Below are positions 1 to 11,303 of a stretch of 64,000 bases of DNA, in pieces. Positions within the stretch are counted from its first letter, which is position 1. Every line of letters begins with the position of its first letter. The translations under genes were made by a program, and so were the position numbers. The notes beneath the pieces were generated by a model. It was not told the DNA's origin. It saw only the letters and a list, made by a program, of their open reading frames with translations, and made no database searches. The stretch is from Helicoverpa zea (taxonomy: Eukaryota > Arthropoda > Insecta > Lepidoptera > Noctuidae), in NCBI RefSeq assembly GCF_022581195.2, contig NC_061462.1, forward strand, positions 5,022,001 to 5,086,000. The letters are read 5' to 3'.

Positions 1-163
1 CCTAATTGACAGCGATTGTACGATGACACGATGCGTTCTCGTCGTTCGATGAGTTCAAACATACAGATTTCATCAGAGTGTCCTATTTGAACCTCGCAAG
101 TGAGATAGTGAGATCGTGAGATGAAAAACGCATCGCGCCATCGTGCGATCGCTACCAATTAGG
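1..163. mobile_element. Small inverted-repeat element (MITE-like) at the window edge
   Basis: The first roughly 37 bases, beginning CCTAATTG and running through AGCGAT, ACGATG and CGATGCGTT, match the reverse complement of bases 127-163, which end CAATTAGG, with a handful of mismatches. The result is a 163-bp fold-back with no coding content. It may extend past the window start, so the true left end and any target duplication cannot be judged. Confidence 0.65.
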
Positions 164-169
164 ACGACG

Positions 170-250
170 CCTCAATCACCAACTTCTAGTCTATGGGTTG
201 CTTTGTGAAAGTTTCTAAAACCCGCAAAGTGATTTTATTTCTCAATAGCC
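170..250. repeat. Fragment of the SINE family seen at 27905-28240
   Basis: The stretch from ATCACCAACTTC through GCTTTGTGAAAGTTTCTAAA and the following CAAAGTGATTTTA is nearly the same as 28101-28163, which lies inside a fuller tRNA-derived SINE. Only the central part of the SINE is present here; the tRNA-like head is missing. Confidence 0.5.
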
Positions 251-409
251 AAAAACGGAAAACGGAGTCTGATATTAAACGCTTTGCTCGGAGATGGGCA
301 ACAGCATCTCCGAAGTAAAAAGATATTCCACATTGTTCTCGCCAACACCCATGCCCAACGCCATGAGTATGGACAATACCTCCCAACTTGGAAGAGACTT
401 TGATTCAAG

Positions 410-549
410 TACAGTTACCGGCACGGATGTCGGGCTCTCGGCGGAAGAGTGGGGATCGCTTTGCGCACCCGTACGCATAAGGCAATAAGGCAGTAAATCG
501 CTTGTGCGCAGGTGAAGGTCAGGGCCCGACATCCGTGCCGGTAACTGTA
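410..549. mobile_element. 140-bp MITE with perfect 26-bp inverted ends
   Basis: The left end starts TACAGTTACCGGCACGGATG and the right end is its exact reverse complement over 26 bases, ending CCGGTAACTGTA. If the outer TA on both sides is the target duplication, the element proper is 412-547, which fits the TA target preference of Tc1/mariner-type elements. The inside is non-coding. The perfect ends suggest a fairly recent insertion. Confidence 0.75.
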
Positions 550-1762
550 ATGAGGTTTTTATGCTGTGAAGACGACGACGAACAAGCAGTAAAAACCATG
601 TTTCTTTATTCCCGTAATTATCATTATTATTTAATTTTAAATCATTTTTTTTTCATACGTAACTTATTATTTATTTACAGATGATCAGAAGTACAGTCAA
701 ATAAAGACCATGATAATGCTAGCGGAGTCACGCAAGTTAGAAATAACTACCAACGTCTTCGCCATTAATGTGCCCACTGTCATGAACTTCGCCGGTCGAA
801 CTATATCCTATACTGTGCTGATGATTCAATATTTCTATAATCACGTCTTTTAAAATAAATAAATATGCACCAATATTGTATGAATTAAATCTTGTATTTG
901 TTTTTATTTACGAAATCACGATACACAAAGAACTGTTAATTTATTCAAAGATAAATATTAATTAGAAGGAACTTTATTGTGTATACTTTCTTTCGTCAGT
1001 AATATTCTAAGCAAGAGGTATGCATAAAAAACATTGAGCTAAGAATGATTATTAGCAAAAACAAAAGTAAATATTATCATCCACCAGGTACGTACATAAT
1101 ATCCAGGGTTACAAAAACCATGTATTAACCTAATGTCGTCCAAAACAAAGACCGAGTCACACACGCGAGTTTCATTTGTATTTAAATTTATTTCCGAGCA
1201 AAAGTACCAAGCAACACTGTGTCTGGTATTTCCTCAGGGAGATATAAAATCTCAGACAAAAATATGAAGTCTCCGACTACACATAAATGCAGAATTGTCC
1301 AACATTGCACTCGAGATTGGTCTTTTTATCATGTTTTTATTATAAAACTTGCTAAAATCCCTGACAATAATAATAATCTACCATATTTGTACAAAGCAGT
1401 ACAAATAAAGTATTAGGTATGAAAGATTTGAAAGCCCATTTTATTTCTCTTTCTGTTAACGCTATCAAAGGAAAACCGCTCAATAGATTTTTCTACGTGT
1501 AATAACAGGAAACATTTTTGGTCTGTTACTAGGTACTAAATGCTCCGAAACTACTGCACCTTTTTTTACTTGAACACTCACTATGTGGGTTCGATTTCAA
1601 GTCAGGCAAAGTACAGTCAACTTCAGGTCAGTGGTTAATAGTTTTAAAGGGAAATCGTACTTATTACTATTGAGGTGCATGATAGTTACCACTGATGTGC
1701 AGTCTACCGTACCAATGCAACTTTTCTAAGTTCGTTATGGGTAGTCATTGCAGTTAGGTAGA
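550..1762. other. No recognised gene
   Basis: AT-rich sequence with short chance reading frames only. No splice-bounded open frame, RNA gene or clear repeat was recognised. Part of 1560-1740 vaguely resembles decayed SINE sequence (a GGTTCGATTTC string near 1588 looks like a box B), but this is weak. Confidence 0.4.
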
Positions 1763-2320
1763 AACAACTTTGAGGACGAGGTGAATAGGAGAATTCAGTT
1801 GGGTTAGGCTGCATTTGGGAAGCTACGTCGAGTCCTAACATCGTCGATCCCACAGTGCCTAAAGGCAAAAGTCTTCAATCAGTGCGTCCTACCTGTCATG
1901 ACTTACGGAGCCGAAATGTGGACACTGACGGTACGGCTGGTCCACAAGTTTAAAGTCACTCAGCGGGCTATGGAAAGAGCTATGCTCGGCATTTCTCTGA
2001 TTGATCGCATCAGAAATGAGGTAATCCGTCAGAGAACCAAGGTCATCGACATAGCCCACCGAATCAGCAAGTGGCAGTGGGCTGGCCATATTAGCCGAAG
2101 AACCGATAACCGTTGGGGTAAACGAGTTCTAGAGTGGAGACCACGCCTCGGCAAACGTAGTGTAGGACGTCCTCAGACACGGTGGAGTGATGACTTGCGC
2201 AAGACGGCTGGCAGGAGCTGGATGCGAGAAGCCGAAAATCGATCTCAGTGGCGTGCACTTGGAGAGGCCTATGTCCAGCAGTGGACTGCGACAGGCTGAT
2301 GATGAATGATGATGACGGGT
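1763..2320 (+). pseudogene. RTE-like LINE reverse-transcriptase C-terminus, decayed
   Basis: The plus strand encodes the C-terminal tail typical of RTE-like non-LTR retrotransposon proteins in insects. It runs from EVNRRIQLG through FNQCVLPVMTYGAEMW, AHRISKWQWAGHISRR and VGRPQTRWSDDLRK to a stop at 2297-2299. An in-frame TAG near 1807 replaces an expected Trp codon, so the copy is dead. It is also 5'-truncated: only about 180 residues of a normally roughly 1000-residue protein remain. The 3' end runs into TGATGATGAATGATGATG, the microsatellite-like tail expected of RTE elements. The frame is open from 1898 to the end, but that is a remnant, not a gene. Confidence 0.8.
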
Positions 2321-2371
2321 AGTCAGTAGCCAATAAGTCTGACACCAGTCTAAAAACTACTACCTAAGTTT

Positions 2372-2740
2372 AACTAAAACGCGTCAAAAAATTCGTCCCC
2401 ATCGCTGTCTACTGGGTGCGTGCCCAAGAGGCTGGTAGCATTACCTCGTTGGATCGCCATGCTGATTCTTTGTCCGAGGTAATAGCCAGCCTTATGGTCA
2501 CGAAAAGCGTCAACCAGCCGCCTAGAGAGATCTTTAAATAGAATGTGGGCTTTCGGACCCCACGACCCGAGGGTTTCAACCCCAAACGGTTCGAAAATAT
2601 AGTTTCCGACAAGGCCACTATATTTCCGCCGCTTGAGGTACTCCGCAGCCGCAGCGGCAGCAGCAGCACAGCACGCAGAACTTGCAAGGTGGCACAAGAG
2701 TACCTATCGACACAGGTTGCGTCCCATACTAAAGGCATTT
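2372..2740 (-). pseudogene. Retroelement-derived C-terminal domain, copy 1
   Basis: On the minus strand two frames together encode a WDATCVD motif, an Ala-rich stretch, then NYIFEPFGVETLGSWGPKAH and FKDLSRRLVDAF, ending QRISMAIQRGNATSLLGT. From memory this pattern is the C-terminal domain of reverse-transcriptase proteins scattered in invertebrate genomes; the exact clade is uncertain. The Ala-rich part and the VETLGSW part are in different frames, so this copy is frameshifted. It is a near copy of 22183-22552, with further differences near the WDATCVD end. Confidence 0.65.
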
Positions 2741-3123
2741 ACTAACATATTTATTGACAAATTAAGTGATTTTATTTTATCTGGCAGTTAAGTTCCTAAT
2801 ATGCTATCCGCTGTGCTACCTTGTTTATGCCATAATTTTATAATCAAAAAGAGACCTCTGTATCTCAAAGTCTGAACTATTTATTTAGTAATTCAGTCTT
2901 TCTGATGACGACTAGATTACCATCACATGGTAGTCAACAAGTTTGGGTAGGTAATTCAACTCGGTAATACTAGATGGCGCTGATATCAAATTTAGTAAGC
3001 CCGTTGTGAGCTATTTGCCTGTGTTCCCAGTACTCAGGATTCCCACCTTCTTAATGTCTCGACACTGAATACACACGTCTATAATACGTGTATTATCGAT
3101 GAACGTATGTCTGTAAATAAACC

Positions 3124-3540
3124 ATGGCTAGTTTTATGTTAAAGAGTCTTCATTTGATGCAGGATGAATTTTCAAATTTGAAATTCTCTCTACATTTAAA
3201 AACAGATCTTAAGAAATATGAGAAGTTTAACATAACTATGCGTCTTATGAGTCGAGCAAAAAAAATTGTTCGGAAAGACGTCATTTTACCCGAAGTACAA
3301 AGGGTGAGTCAAGAGGGAAACACTAGAAGACATCCAATCAAATGCATCCAAATCAGTGCCTAACGATAGACTCATGCATACTACCTATGATTCAGTAACT
3401 TATAGCGTGGGTTACATCATATTAACTTAAACCTAAAAAAAAATTTACAACAACAAAAACATTTTTAGACAAACCGGTCTTTCCTCCAAATGCCTATTAT
3501 GTATAGGCCGTATAAGTTGCTTGGAATGTACCTGGCATAA
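3124..3540 (+). CDS. Candidate small two-exon gene, unrecognised
   Basis: An ATG at 3124 in a favourable context (ACCATGG) opens 60 codons, from MASFMLKSLHL through YEKFNITMRLMSRAKKIVRK to PEVQR. A strong donor follows at once (CAAAGG then GTGAGT at 3304). An acceptor (ACATTTTTAG) ends at 3467. In the phase that fits, the next exon reads TNRSFLQMPIMYRPYKLLGM and stops at about 3540, giving an 83-residue basic protein. A second donor-like GTATAAGT inside that exon leaves other structures possible. Another frame of the same exon reads KPVFPPNAYYV but would need a different phase. An ATCGAT motif lies just upstream near 3095. I do not recognise the family; transcript evidence would decide. Confidence 0.35.
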
Positions 3541-3569
3541 TATTTTATCTGTGAGTGTCTAGCTCCCGC

Positions 3570-3741
3570 CGACACCCCCCGGCGCCTCTCTGCTGTTCCG
3601 CCATTTTGAATTTCGGAGCCGGCAACGCGAGCGTCAGTCCATTCATTTGTTGTTGCGTATCATCCGTGACCCGGCAGTCGGCTAAAGTGCTCTATAGCTG
3701 ATTCACGTTGCTAACTTATTGTCTGCAGTCTAAAAATCAAC
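3570..3741 (+). promoter_or_regulatory. Probable promoter and 5' UTR of the DM9 gene
   Basis: A locally GC-rich patch in an AT-rich background lies directly before the ATG at 3742. It contains GCCATTTTGAA (3600-3610) and an arthropod initiator-like TCAGTC at 3634-3639, which would give a 5' UTR of about 105 bases. No TATA box is evident at the expected distance. The assignment rests on composition and position only. Confidence 0.45.
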
Positions 3742-6700
3742 ATGTCTGGATGTAAGTTTTTGTCTTTTATAATATTTATTTCAATTTGCGTAGTTAGTGT
3801 TAGTGTTGTGTTTACTTAGGTTATGTTTATAAGTTTACAATGCCAAACAAACACGTTGTCATGTGATCAGATTTTAGAAATCCGGAAAAGTAACTAGGTA
3901 CTTGTTGCATAATTTTACAACAGTGTACTACGCTTAGTTTTATACTTCGAAGATTTTTACCGTTATGAGTATTGTATTGAGATCTTATTATTGTTTATTT
4001 ATTATTGGTTGATATCACTTCGGTTTAGGTACCTACTATCAAAGATAAATAGCCCATTATGATAGTAGTTACGTATCAAACAAGTCACTAGGTACCTATT
4101 AAGTTAACGAATTCTTAATTGCCATGCAGTTGTTAATAACTAGATAATGACACATCAGTTTTGGGATTCATAGTGATATCTATGCTATTTTTTTTTTACA
4201 TTTCTGTAGGTAATCAGGATTTTAAGATTATGATAGAAGAATATGCATAGTAATCACCAATGCAAAGGTTTAACAACTTTTAAGTAAAAGTTAAGTTATG
4301 TTTATGTCAGTTTGGGTTGTCTGAGCGGTGTTTAACTCATCGTTATCACATCCGAATACGCCCCTAAAACAAAATAGATAACTTGTCACTTTTTTAATGC
4401 ATTGGCCATTCTCAGTTTTTTTGTCACGCTTATTTGGACATGCCATAGCTTTCTAAACAAACGGTCATGAAATAACGGCAGTCTCATCATTTGCCTAGCC
4501 TTTTTCCAACAGCCTCTTATGGCCTTCTAATGTTGCCATATTTTTATTTAAATAAAATGTAATCTCAGAACACCTGATAGGTACGTGTTCTTATTTGTTT
4601 TACATCTTCCACGAAAAAGAGGCAGTCGGGTCTAATTTAATGCGTGGGTGTGTACATACATAACAGGCATGGCTATGTCTAGATAACTATGAGCTTTATA
4701 TACCGTAATGACGTAAACCCATAGAAATTTGGCGCGACCGTCCTTGGGAGTTGTTTGGGATTGAATTAGTCGCCATGCAAAGCGCCCAAAAATTGTGGAG
4801 CCGTTGACCGATAACGTACATAGCAACATAGGCTCAGTCCATTGTTTTCTCTTCCTTGAAATGTACCTAGGTACATTTTTTTTGTAAACGCCAAAGGACA
4901 ATGCTATTCTTTGTATGGAAGTTGGGCTCAAGAGTTGCCCACAGTAACTGCATAGTGTATTATGTTCCATAGGCTTATAATAGGTCCCAGACCGAAATAT
5001 TTCGAAATCTATCCCAGGAGTGCTGAGAAAAACTGGTTTGACTCTTATTCAATACTACGAAAAAATATGCTTACGAACTCTTAACTATTCCACTTTTATT
5101 ACCTTAATTGAAATGCATTATAATATTAATCGACAAATACGAGGTATTGAACGAGATTTTTTTTTACCGACTTCAAAAAATGGAGGAGTTTCTCAGTTCG
5201 TTTGTATTCTTTTTACGTAAGTACGTGCATAACTCCGTCGTTTACCAACCGATTTAAACAATCATTTTATTGTTTAAAAGGATTTACTTTCCAAATAGTT
5301 CCAGGGTCCAGGGTCTGGTGATAGAAACCTTAAAACATTATGGAACTCTCGGAAATTGTAAGCACATATCGAATAAAAACTTGTCAATCGGGTATATGTC
5401 TCCGACACCACAAAACTGTGGAGGTTAAGACCTGACCTGACGATGGAGACGACAGTGAGACGAGGGAACTCCTCAACGGTATCTATTTACTACCTCGTGT
5501 TTGAGCTTATTTTATTCGTCTTGATAAGATTTTTCCATTGCCATTAAGGATATTAATTGCATGACGCTACTCGAACTTAGGACTGATTGTGGTAGATAGA
5601 GACTGAAAAGCAAGAGAAACAACAATTACCTTTAAACGTCTATTTCTGGTTTTTTTTTTTTTTTATCCTGTTAACAGTGAAACCACTATCTATCTGATAT
5701 ATATATCTCTATCTATCAAGAAAAGAGGTTGTTAGGTTTGTGGCTGCTTAAAATGGCTTGCTAACAATGGCTGGCTAACATTAGAACTGGTTTTTCTCGG
5801 GACCTCTGGGACCGATTTCAAAAATATTTGGATTCCGTCTTAAGAGTGAAGTAAAAAACCTATTTTAATCATTCCCACTACTGGGCAAATGGCTTGGGCT
5901 TCATAAACTGACTGTTCAAGTTGGACATTAGAACCGGGTTTTCTCGGGACCTCTGGGACCGATTTCAAAAATATTTGGATTCCGTCTTAAGAGTGAAGTA
6001 AAGAACCTATTCTAACCATTCCCACTACTGGGCAAATGGCTTGGGCTTTATAAAGTGACTGTTCAAGTTTAACATTTGAACCAGTTTTTCTCGGGACTTC
6101 TGGGACCGATTTCCAAAATATTTGGATTTCGTGATAACAGTGAAGTAAAGAACCTATTCTAACCATTCCCACTACTGGGCAAATGGCTTGGGCTTTATAA
6201 AGTGACTGTTCAAGTTTAACATTTGAACCGGTTTTTCTCGGGACCTCTGGGACCGATTTCAAAAATATTTGGATTCCGTCTTAAGAGTGAAGTAAAGAAC
6301 TTATTCTAACCATTCCCACTACTGGGCAAATGGCTTGGACTTTATAAAGTGACTGATCAAGTTTAACATTTGAACCGGTTTTTTCTCGGGACCTCTGGGA
6401 CCGATTTCCAAAATATTTGGATTTCGTGACAACAGTGAAGTAAAGAACCTATTCTAACCATTCCCACTACTGGGCAAATGGCTTGGGTTTTATAAAGTGA
6501 CTGTTCAAGTTTAACATTTGAACCGGTTTTTCTCGGGACCTCTGGGACCGATTTCAAAAATATTTGGATTCCGTCTTAAGAGTGAAGTAAAAAACCTATT
6601 TTAATCATTCCCACTACTGGGCAAATGGCTTGGGCTTCATAAACTGACTGTTCAAGTTGGACATTAGAACCGGTTTTTCTCGGGACCTCTGGGACCGATT

Positions 6701-9700
6701 TCCAAAATATTTGGATTTCGTGTTAACAGTGCAGCAAAGAACCTATTTCGACCACTTTCACTACTGGGCAAATGGCTCAGGCTTTGTTAAGTGACTATCT
6801 ATGGAGAATATTTGAACCGGTTTTTCTCGGGACCTCTGGGACCGACTTCAAAAATATTTGGATTTCGTGTTCAGAGTGCACTATGGAACCTATTTTAACA
6901 ATTTCCACTACTGGGCAAATGGCTTGGGCTTCATAAACTGACTGTTCAAGTTGGACATTAGAACCGGGTTTTCTCGGGACCTCTGGGACCGATTTCAAAA
7001 ATATTTGGATTCCGTCTTAAGAGCGAAGTAAAGAACCTATTCTAACCATTCCCACTACTGGGCAAATGGCTTGGGCTTTATAAAGTGACTGTTCAAGTTT
7101 AACATTTGAACCGGTTTTTCTCGGGACCTCTGGGACCGATTTCAAAAATATTTGGATTCCGTCTTAAGAGTGAAGTAAAGAACCTATTCTAACCATTCCC
7201 ACTACTGGGCAAATGGCTTGGACTTTATAAAGTGACTGATCAAGTTTAACATTTGAACCGGTTTTTCTCGGGACCTCTGGGACCGATTTCAAAAATATTT
7301 GGATTTCGTGTTAACAGTGCAGTAAAGAACGAATTTCCACCACTTTCACTACTGGGCAAATGGCTCAGGCTTTGTTAAGTGACTATCTATGGAGACCATT
7401 TGAACCGGTTTTTCTCGGGACCTCTGGGACCGATTTCAAAAATATTTGGATTTCGTGTTCAGAGTGCACTATGGAACCAGCTGAAACTACTCCCACTGCT
7501 GGGCAAACTTTGAGCCCACACCCTGGCATTGTCCTTTGTGAGGATGTGTGTCTCTCAGAAATAATACTGATCTGTAAACAAATATTAGACTAGTTCATTG
7601 GCGTCAAGATTCCAAGAGGAAAACGAGTGATACCTAGGCACCTCGAGTTAATCATGATTATTTTTTCTGAAGGTCACTGAAACTTAGCTCTAAGAATCAT
7701 CAGTAATAATCAGTAGTTATTAGTGCACGTCTCCGAGGCAAAAATATCTACATAGACACGTGTAAACTATAGTACTGTGTTTGATTTCAAAGAAATAGAA
7801 ATAAAAAAAAAAACCAACGAAGTATTTATAATTATTGATATTGCAAAACAGTACACCCACAAAAATTCACGTGCCGGCATCCAAATACTTTCGGCGTAAT
7901 TTTATATTTGGAACTCTGAGATCATCAATGTATATATAAAAATCTAGTAGAGTATCTAGTGTACCGTACTGTACTGATAAATCTCCACATGTTCTACGAC
8001 AGTCGTCAAATGAGACACCAATTTTGAAACAGAAATTGTTCTCTTTTTTCAGATCCGTACGGTAACCCTCAGCAGTACCCGCCACCTCAGGGTCAACAAA
8101 TATATCCTCAAATTTATAACCCTGTAAATGCCGGCGCCCCACCTCCGGGCCAACCCGGTTTCCAGCAGTATGCGCCACAATATCAACCGAGTTTCGGTTA
8201 CCCGTACCAGCAAGGCCAGCCTGGTCAACCTGGACAGCCGCCGTCAGCAATGTCGTACCCTAATGTGTCACAGATTGCACCTTCGGCCCCTCAGGGTCCA
8301 GGCTTTGGATATGGTCCCAACCCTGGATTCCCTCAGGGTTATGGATGTAAGTATTTTTTTATCCTCTCCTCAGGTCCTACATATAGCCTCAAGCTTTTGA
8401 CAATCAGTTCTACATAACAGTTGAGTTTTACGTACTCAAAATATTCACGTAACAGTTTCCAGCTACCTACATAAGTATTATAAAACCATTAGATAAGATA
8501 GGAAACAATTTATTTTTAGCATACGTTTCTTTGATAACTGGCTAAATTTCAAGAACGTGTATTCGCTAAAACACCCAGTGTCCGGTTTTTCAGGCAGCTC
8601 CGAATGCTTTCAATTCGTTTTGAAAATTAAACAACTTATTGCAGCAATTCTCTACATATCTCTATAAATCTATAATAGTTTTTCACATTATAAAACAATA
8701 TTAGTACTGTAATCTATACAGAAAATACTAGATACGTTTGTTTCAGAAAAACCATCCAATAGGACTGGTAGATTAATGATAGACCTTCTCTTTTTCCAGC
8801 TCCTATTGAATGGATACCAACAACACCGAGCGATGCCCACGGCTTGAGTAACCGAGCAGTCGTAGGAGGATATGAAGGTCACGATGGAAGCCCACTGTGG
8901 GTCATCAGGGCTAGATTTGAGGGAGATCTCATTCCCGGCAAATTGGCCATAAAACACAACTCCGCTTACGTTGCCTGGGGAGGGAATGAAAACGCAGTCA
9001 GAAGTATCGAGGTGCGTACTTCTGAGTTTCAATTTTATTTTGATTAGTTTAAGAAATATAATCTGTATAGGTAGTAGGTATACGAATAAACAAGATAAGA
9101 AACCCGTAAAAGACGGTGTGAAGCGCAGCTTAGTGCCTCTCAGTTTTTTAACTGACTTAATAAAAGGTTCCAAAAAGCTGTATTAAATAATATTCGGAAG
9201 AAGAGAGATAAACATAACAGTGTGCTATAAACAGTAATCTGTCGCAACTAGATAACGTTTCTGTCATAACAACCATTCAACTAATTGGATTTTTATAATG
9301 CAACACTCGTTTGTAGATAACGAGAATAACGTTTGAACACTCTAAAACGTTTAATATGTTAAGGCTTATTAACAAAACTGTTGACATTGGAACAAAAAAT
9401 ATAATAAAGTAACTTACAAAATTAATACCCAAGCAATAGGTACACTCCTTGTAGACTTGTAATTTTCTTGTCAGTCATAACACTGGGAAGTGGTGAAGGG
9501 GACGTTTTTGGGGTGCTGTTTTATGTAATTGACACGTAAAAGTTCTAATATAAATAAACATATTTGACATCAGTAAGTACCTAGCTAATATACCTTAACG
9601 ATGTATCTCATCTGAATATAGACTCAAAAACAATTTGCAAAGACAACAAATATGAAAACTGAACAAAATGAACGTCTGTAATCTGGTCGGGACTGGATGT

Positions 9701-11303
9701 GTGACCTTGATTATGCCAACTGTGTGCTATTATTCGCGTTGGTGTTCTCAGAATAAGATTTTTGCTCAAGACTTACACGGAATTAAGAAGTTTCGTTTGT
9801 CATTCAATCGTTCTAAAGTTAATTACTTACTATACATTATGTAAGTCTCCGTCTTACGTACCTACCTATTTTCGTGTTTAATATTTGCCGTGTGCACAAA
9901 AGACACGTGTCTATTGTGCGAGCATTAGCAATATTTGATTTACTGTTAAACTTTGAACTCAGTACCAATTGCAGGAAAAGTTAATACTGAATACCTAATT
10001 AGTAAACCATAGAGAGTGTAGATTAGGAAGTAAGGGAAGAAGCATTTTAATTTATTTTTTGTTTGCAATCAATTGTGTTCGTTTATAATTTATCAGCGTA
10101 GGTAGAGAGCAAATTGTTCCTGTGTAAATATCCTTTGACTAATTAAGTATACAGTTAAAATTATCGTTATTTCAATGCGACGTAGGTACTTATGAGTTAT
10201 GATCATACGAGTATGTAGATGATGCGGTGATAGTTAGGTACATGACTCATTAAAAATGACTAATTAAATATGTTGCAATTAACCGTTTGTGACAGCGTTA
10301 ACGTATGAGTAGACTGTGTTTATTTTCTATTCTCAGAATTGTTTAAATTCACGTGCGAAGCGTAAATCAAATAAAGTACCTATGGGTACCTACTTCTATG
10401 TTAAACCATACTTTCAACCTTCACAGAGAATGCGTATACTACACTGTTATAGGGAGACCTTAACGGGATCATCATATAATCAACTATTCCAAAATTCAAA
10501 TTGGATTACAGTTTCCTGTATTGAAGAAAAAATAATTCTTTATTTAAATCTGTATTTTCAGGTAATGTGCGCTGCTCCCGACAGGGTTCGGTGGATGGAT
10601 TGCCACGACGGTAACATACCTCAAAACGCGATCGTAGCTGGCAACACCAGCTCTGGGGAACCTCTGTACGTCGGCCGAGCCAAGGAACAAGGGTCATTGA
10701 CCCCTGGAAAGGTAATACACCAACAAAACTTTAAATATACCTATGAATTCCGTAGTGTAGCTGTGTTTGACCGAAGTTGGCTACAGCAAAGAAGCAAGTT
10801 ATTTGGCAGAAATCTTTATATTTAGGATATTATTGTTTGTTTATTTGTGGTTATCTGAATTCAGTGTGATTGTTTTGCTTCAAGGCTAATTTCATAACGT
10901 GAGCATTTTCCACTTGAAGGTAACTTGTCCGACTTATCGATAAGTTGGAAACTACTCTGATAGCCAATCTGAAAGTACGTAAACGTACTATATAAATAGG
11001 TTGGTAGGGACACACATATGTGTGTGCCTGTCTTTAATAGGTACCTGTATTTTTTTTTATTTGAAAATTCGATTTGTTATTTGACCTAAAGTTAAAGAAC
11101 CACTATGAAAATATGAATGATTTCGACTTTTCAATGGTAATCACGCAGTTTTCATTACATTTTGTAATAATTTAACTACGAGCATTTTTTTAAACATGGT
11201 TTTTTTTTTATTTCAGGTGCACCCGAGTCACAAAGTGCTGTATATATCGTTCGCTGGAAAAGAAGTCCCGCACAAATATTATGAAATCTTATGTTCAGTA
11301 TAA
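3742..11303 (+). CDS. DM9-repeat protein with Pro/Gln/Gly-rich N-terminus, 250 aa
   Basis: Five coding exons with GT-AG borders and consistent phases: 3742-3751, 8053-8346, 8800-9011, 10562-10711 and 11217-11303. Exon 1 encodes only MSG plus one base. Residues 4-101 are low-complexity, rich in Pro, Gln, Gly and Tyr (for example YPYQQGQPGQPGQPPS). Residues 104-176 and 180-250 are two DM9 repeats (DUF3421). Repeat 1 has VVGGYEGHDGSPLWVIRA (122-139) and PGK (147-149); repeat 2 has IVAGNTSSGEPLYVGRA (196-212) and PGK (220-222). It ends KYYEILCSV. There is no signal peptide, so a cytosolic protein is likely. In other animals DM9 proteins are mannose-binding lectins or infection-responsive factors; a pattern-recognition role here is inference. 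Intron 1 (4.3 kb) holds the 147-bp-repeat element. Confidence 0.93.
4893..7537. mobile_element. TIR element with 147-bp tandem array, copy A (2645 bp)
   Basis: The element starts AAAGGACAATGC at 4893 and ends with the reverse complement, GCATTGTCCTTT, at 7537. Inversion similarity continues inward beyond these tips: TGGGCTCAA, TGCCCA, TTCCATAG, AAATATTT and GAGAAAAAC occur in the same order from both ends, so the terminal inverted repeats are about 150 bp and diverged. A unique centre (about 5040-5770) includes a T-run and TA/CT-rich sequence; then comes the tandem array. There is no long reading frame that looks like a transposase, so it is non-autonomous. The flanks (AACGCC on the left, GTGAGG on the right) show no clear target duplication. 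It lies in intron 1 of the DM9 gene; copy B is at 52561-56991. Confidence 0.8.
5780..7500. repeat. Twelve-copy tandem array of a 147-bp unit
   Basis: The landmark GACCTCTGGGACC (or a one-base variant) starts at 5801, 5948, 6095, 6242, 6390, 6537, 6684, 6831, 6978, 7125, 7272 and 7419. Spacing is 147 bp in every interval but one, which is 148. Each unit carries GAACCGGTTTTTCTCGGGAC, a following AAATATTTGGATT, and CACTACTGGGCAAATGG. Units differ by a few per cent and fall into subtypes: some carry CTTAAGAGTGAAG, others GTTAACAGTGCAG. The short reading frames across the array are by-products of the repeat, not genes. Confidence 0.92.
9012..10561. other. Intron 3 of the DM9 gene; nothing else recognised
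   Basis: Intron bounded by a GTGCGT donor and an ATTTTCAG acceptor. AT-rich, with no repeat or second gene recognised. Open frames that run out of exons 3 and 4 into this intron are extensions, not separate genes. Confidence 0.6.

Noticed and set aside
1898..2299. 133-codon open frame that could be called a gene
   Set aside because: It is the C-terminal tail of a dead RTE-like LINE, with an in-frame stop just upstream and no independent promoter.
5987..6998. Minus-strand open frames encoding repeated KSVPEVPRKTGSNVKLEQS
   Set aside because: They are by-products of the 147-bp tandem repeat (147 is divisible by three, so a frame can stay open); units with indels break it and there is no start or promoter.
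5780..7500. Regularly spaced repeats that might suggest a CRISPR array
   Set aside because: Units are 147 bp and continuous, with no unique spacers, and lie inside a eukaryotic transposon in an intron.
8688..9173. 161-codon minus-strand frame
   Set aside because: Overlaps DM9 exon 3 in antisense and continues into introns; no family features.
10316..10825. 169-codon plus-strand frame
   Set aside because: Only 10562-10711 is a real exon of the DM9 gene; the rest is intron read through on both sides.
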